This document shows positions 61,996 through 64,000 of a stretch of 64,000 nucleotides of DNA, piece by piece (position 1 is the stretch's first letter; each line of letters starts with the position of its first letter). The stretch comes from Chitinibacter bivalviorum (GTDB lineage: Bacteria > Pseudomonadota > Gammaproteobacteria > Burkholderiales > Chitinibacteraceae): assembly GCF_013403565.1 (NCBI RefSeq), contig NZ_CP058627.1:434001-498000 (forward strand), in the 5' to 3' direction. The position numbers were made by a program, and so were the translations under genes. Below the pieces are notes generated by a model, which worked only from the letters and a program-made list of their open reading frames with translations, made no database searches and was not told the DNA's origin.

Positions 61996-64000
61996 GCCAG
62001 CACTCGGCAATTACACTGGAAGCTCTCGACGTTCATGCCGTGCCGCTGGCGGGGCGCAATCTGATCGAGGCCTCGGCGGGGACGGGCAAGACATTTAATA
62101 TTACCGGCCTTTATGCTCGGCTAATTTTGGGCGCGGCAGATCCTGATGCCGACTCTGATACGAATGCGGCTGGCCAGCCTTGTTTTGACGCGAGTCGCGG
62201 CCTGTTGCCCGAGCAGATTTTGCTGGTGACCTTTACCAAGGCGGCAACGGCCGAGCTCAAAGATCGTATTCGCACTCGATTATCGCAGTTGGCACAAACC
62301 TTTGCGCAGGGCTCGCCGGTGCTGCTGGATGGCAAACCCGAGCCTTTTTGCGCCACCGTGTGGCAGCAGGTTCAGAGCGATGTTCGCGTCGATGCTGAGC
62401 AACTACTCAACCAACTGCGCCTCGCACTGGCCACACTCGATCAAGCGGCGATTTCAACGATCCATAGTTTTTGTCAGCGCTTGCTGACCGAGCAGGCTTT
62501 TGAAGCTGGCTTTGACTTTGATCGCGAAATGGTGAGCGATGAGAGCGAGGTATTGGCTCAGATAACTCGTGATTTCTGGCGTTCAGAGGTATACCCGTCG
62601 CCAACATTCTGGGCTGATTATTTACGCTCAATCTCGATTGCACCGCGTACCCGTGGCGTTAATGTCGAGACCTTAAGCCGTATCGCCGCGAGTTTGGCCA
62701 AACTTGATGTCGAGACTTTGCTGGCTTTGCCCGAGCAGCCCGATTTGCTGGCGCTGCAAACGCGCTGGAATACGGCAGTGGGCGCCGCGCGCCGCGCGTG
62801 GCATGAGGCTGAGATTGCGAGCTTGCTGCAAGCCAAATGGCGAGACGGCATTTACAAAAAAACCGCCAAGCTTGATTTCACCGCCGACACTGCGTGGGCA
62901 AGCGAGATCAGCGATTTTCTGGCCCAGCCGGGCTGGAGTATGCCGCCCGAGTTAAAGCTGCTGACGCACAGCAAATTGGCCGATGCGGTATTGAAAAAGT
63001 TTCAGGATCAAGCGCCCGAGCACGAATTTTTTGCCGCGCTGGAAGACCTGCAAGACAGCCGTGCGACACTGGAAACCGATCTAGCGGTGTACTTTAATCA
63101 TTGGCTGCTGAAATTTGGCGCGTATGCGCGCGAGCAACTGGTGCTGCGCAAAGCACAAGCGGGGCAAATGTCGTTTGACGATAGCTTGACGCTGCTGGCG
63201 TCGGCGCTGCGCGATGAGACGCGAGCGAGCAATCTGATTGCCAAAGTGCACGCCAAATACCGCGCCGCGCTGGTCGATGAATTTCAAGATACCGACCCGA
63301 CGCAGTTTTTGATTATTGATACCTTGTTTGGCACGCCGACGGCCGATGGTGATGTGTTGCCGTTTTTTATGGTGGGCGACCCCAAGCAGGCGATTTATGC
63401 CTTTCGCGGCGCGGATGTGTACGCCTATCTGGGCGCGCGCGAGGCCGCCAAAGGGCAATATTCGATCGACACCAATTATCGCTCGGACGCGCCGATTATT
63501 AGTTTTGTAAACCGCCTGTTTGCGCCCGAAACCGCGTTTGTCGAAGCGCAGATCCAGCATCCCACGATCAAAGCCAATCAATGTGGCGCATCGAAATGCC
63601 AAATCGCCGATGATCGTGCCGCCGTGCACGCTTTTGTCTGGCAGGCGAGCAAAAAGGACGCGGCGGAAAAAGACTGCTATCGCGGTGTGGCGAACGAAAT
63701 CGCGGGGCTACTTAAATTGGCGCAGCAAGGCCAAGCCAATTTGGGCGCGCGCCCTCTGGCGCCCGGCGATATGGCGGTGTTGGTGAGCAATCATCATCAG
63801 GCCGCGCAAGTGCGCCGTGCGCTGGCTCAGGTCGGCGTGCCATCGGTTTCGCAATCGCGCGACAACGTCTTTGCCAGTAGCGAAGCGCAAGGCTTGCTCG
63901 CTTTGCTCAAAGCGGTGAACGAGCCCGCCAACGAGCCACAATTGCGCCGCGCCTTGGTCAGTGGCGTGATGGGCTATTCGGTGGCGCAACTGATTGAATT
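61992..64000 (+). CDS. recB: Exodeoxyribonuclease V subunit beta (RecB), 3' end beyond window
   Basis: The first 669 codons of RecB, the 3'-5' helicase and nuclease subunit. It starts MSQHSAITLEALDVHAVPLAG at an ATG overlapping the recC stop, with GGGAGG just upstream. Superfamily 1 helicase motifs are visible: Walker A NLIEASAGTGKTFNITGLYARL (about 23-44), motif Ia ILLVTFTKAATAELKDRIR, ISTIHSFCQRLL, motif II ALVDEFQDTDPTQF, and motif III FFMVGDPKQAIYAFRGADVYAYL, then TNYRSD. The nuclease domain and recD would lie to the right of the window. Confidence 0.95.
   Translation, partial: MSQHSAITLEALDVHAVPLAGRNLIEASAGTGKTFNITGLYARLILGAADPDADSDTNAAGQPCFDASRGLLPEQILLVTFTKAATAELKDRIRTRLSQLAQTFAQGSPVLLDGKPEPFCATVWQQVQSDVRVDAEQLLNQLRLALATLDQAAISTIHSFCQRLLTEQAFEAGFDFDREMVSDESEVLAQITRDFWRSEVYPSPTFWADYLRSISIAPRTRGVNVETLSRIAASLAKLDVETLLALPEQPDLLALQTRWNTAVGAARRAWHEAEIASLLQAKWRDGIYKKTAKLDFTADTAWASEISDFLAQPGWSMPPELKLLTHSKLADAVLKKFQDQAPEHEFFAALEDLQDSRATLETDLAVYFNHWLLKFGAYAREQLVLRKAQAGQMSFDDSLTLLASALRDETRASNLIAKVHAKYRAALVDEFQDTDPTQFLIIDTLFGTPTADGDVLPFFMVGDPKQAIYAFRGADVYAYLGAREAAKGQYSIDTNYRSDAPIISFVNRLFAPETAFVEAQIQHPTIKANQCGASKCQIADDRAAVHAFVWQASKKDAAEKDCYRGVANEIAGLLKLAQQGQANLGARPLAPGDMAVLVSNHHQAAQVRRALAQVGVPSVSQSRDNVFASSEAQGLLALLKAVNEPANEPQLRRALVSGVMGYSVAQLIE

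Noticed and set aside
1..64000. tRNA or rRNA genes
   Set aside because: Intergenic gaps were read for cloverleaf signatures such as GGTTCGAATCC and none was found. Short or degenerate cases could be missed without a covariance search.

Overview
The window is a chromosomal segment of a Gram-negative, flagellated, chemotactic bacterium with moderate GC. The gene set (FadM, RsmJ, MtfA, GreB, RluB, MutS, TilS, AccA, FliW, FlgM/FlgN, BioF/BioH, CobQ, EttA, TrhO, RecC/RecB) and the protein sequences point to a betaproteobacterium, most likely Neisseriales (Chitinibacter / Deefgea / Iodobacter / Chromobacterium type). That placement is inference from recognised proteins, not a database result. No rRNA, tRNA or CRISPR array was seen.

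Layout. 1-5.7 kb: start of a membrane-anchored protein (cut), fadM and a LEA-type lipoprotein, a GlxA-type regulator / DJ-1 / isochorismatase operon, a DUF2799 lipoprotein, rsmJ and mtfA. 5.9-8.3 kb: a chemoreceptor fused at its C-terminus to a complete sugar-ABC-type binding protein. 8.35-15.3 kb: glycosyltransferase and LpxH-like phosphoesterase pair, DUF1289, ankyrin protein, a TPR protein overlapping a TPR-GGDEF diguanylate cyclase, and thyA. 15.4-25.5 kb, almost all on the minus strand: Cache-type histidine kinase, greB-rluB, a small unknown gene, mutS, tilS-accA, fliW. 25.7-27.9 kb: flgM-flgN behind a clear sigma-28 promoter, then a dapA homologue behind a lysine riboswitch. 28.5-34.6 kb: nitronate monooxygenase with a perfect palindrome upstream, bioF-DUF2520-bioH, cobQ. 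34.7-40.9 kb: a signalling cassette of binding lipoprotein, hybrid histidine kinase, HD-GYP response regulator and GGDEF response regulator. 40.9-50.8 kb: acpH, a DUF697-like protein, ndpA/yejK, an alanine/glycine symporter, ettA, lipoproteins, trhO, SPFH protein. 50.9-58.3 kb: an accessory stretch with an OLD/YbjD-type ATPase-TOPRIM protein, tandem and inverted repeats, an IS1182-family element, small AT-rich orphan genes and an IS4-family element whose start is frameshifted. 58.5-64 kb: recC and the first two thirds of recB.

How the genes work together. Signalling is the main theme. Two diguanylate cyclases, one HD-GYP protein, two histidine kinases and an unusual chemoreceptor share the window with flagellar regulators (FliW, FlgM, FlgN). 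The 34.7-40.9 kb cassette looks like a self-contained path from an extracellular ligand to c-di-GMP synthesis and breakdown.

The most notable findings are the chemoreceptor-binding protein fusion, which places a glucose-type binding fold in the cytoplasm; the four-gene ligand-to-c-di-GMP cassette; the lysine riboswitch on dapA; the sigma-28 promoter of flgMN; and a family of short intergenic palindromes of the type GGTATTGC...GGCTATACC, present at several gene ends.
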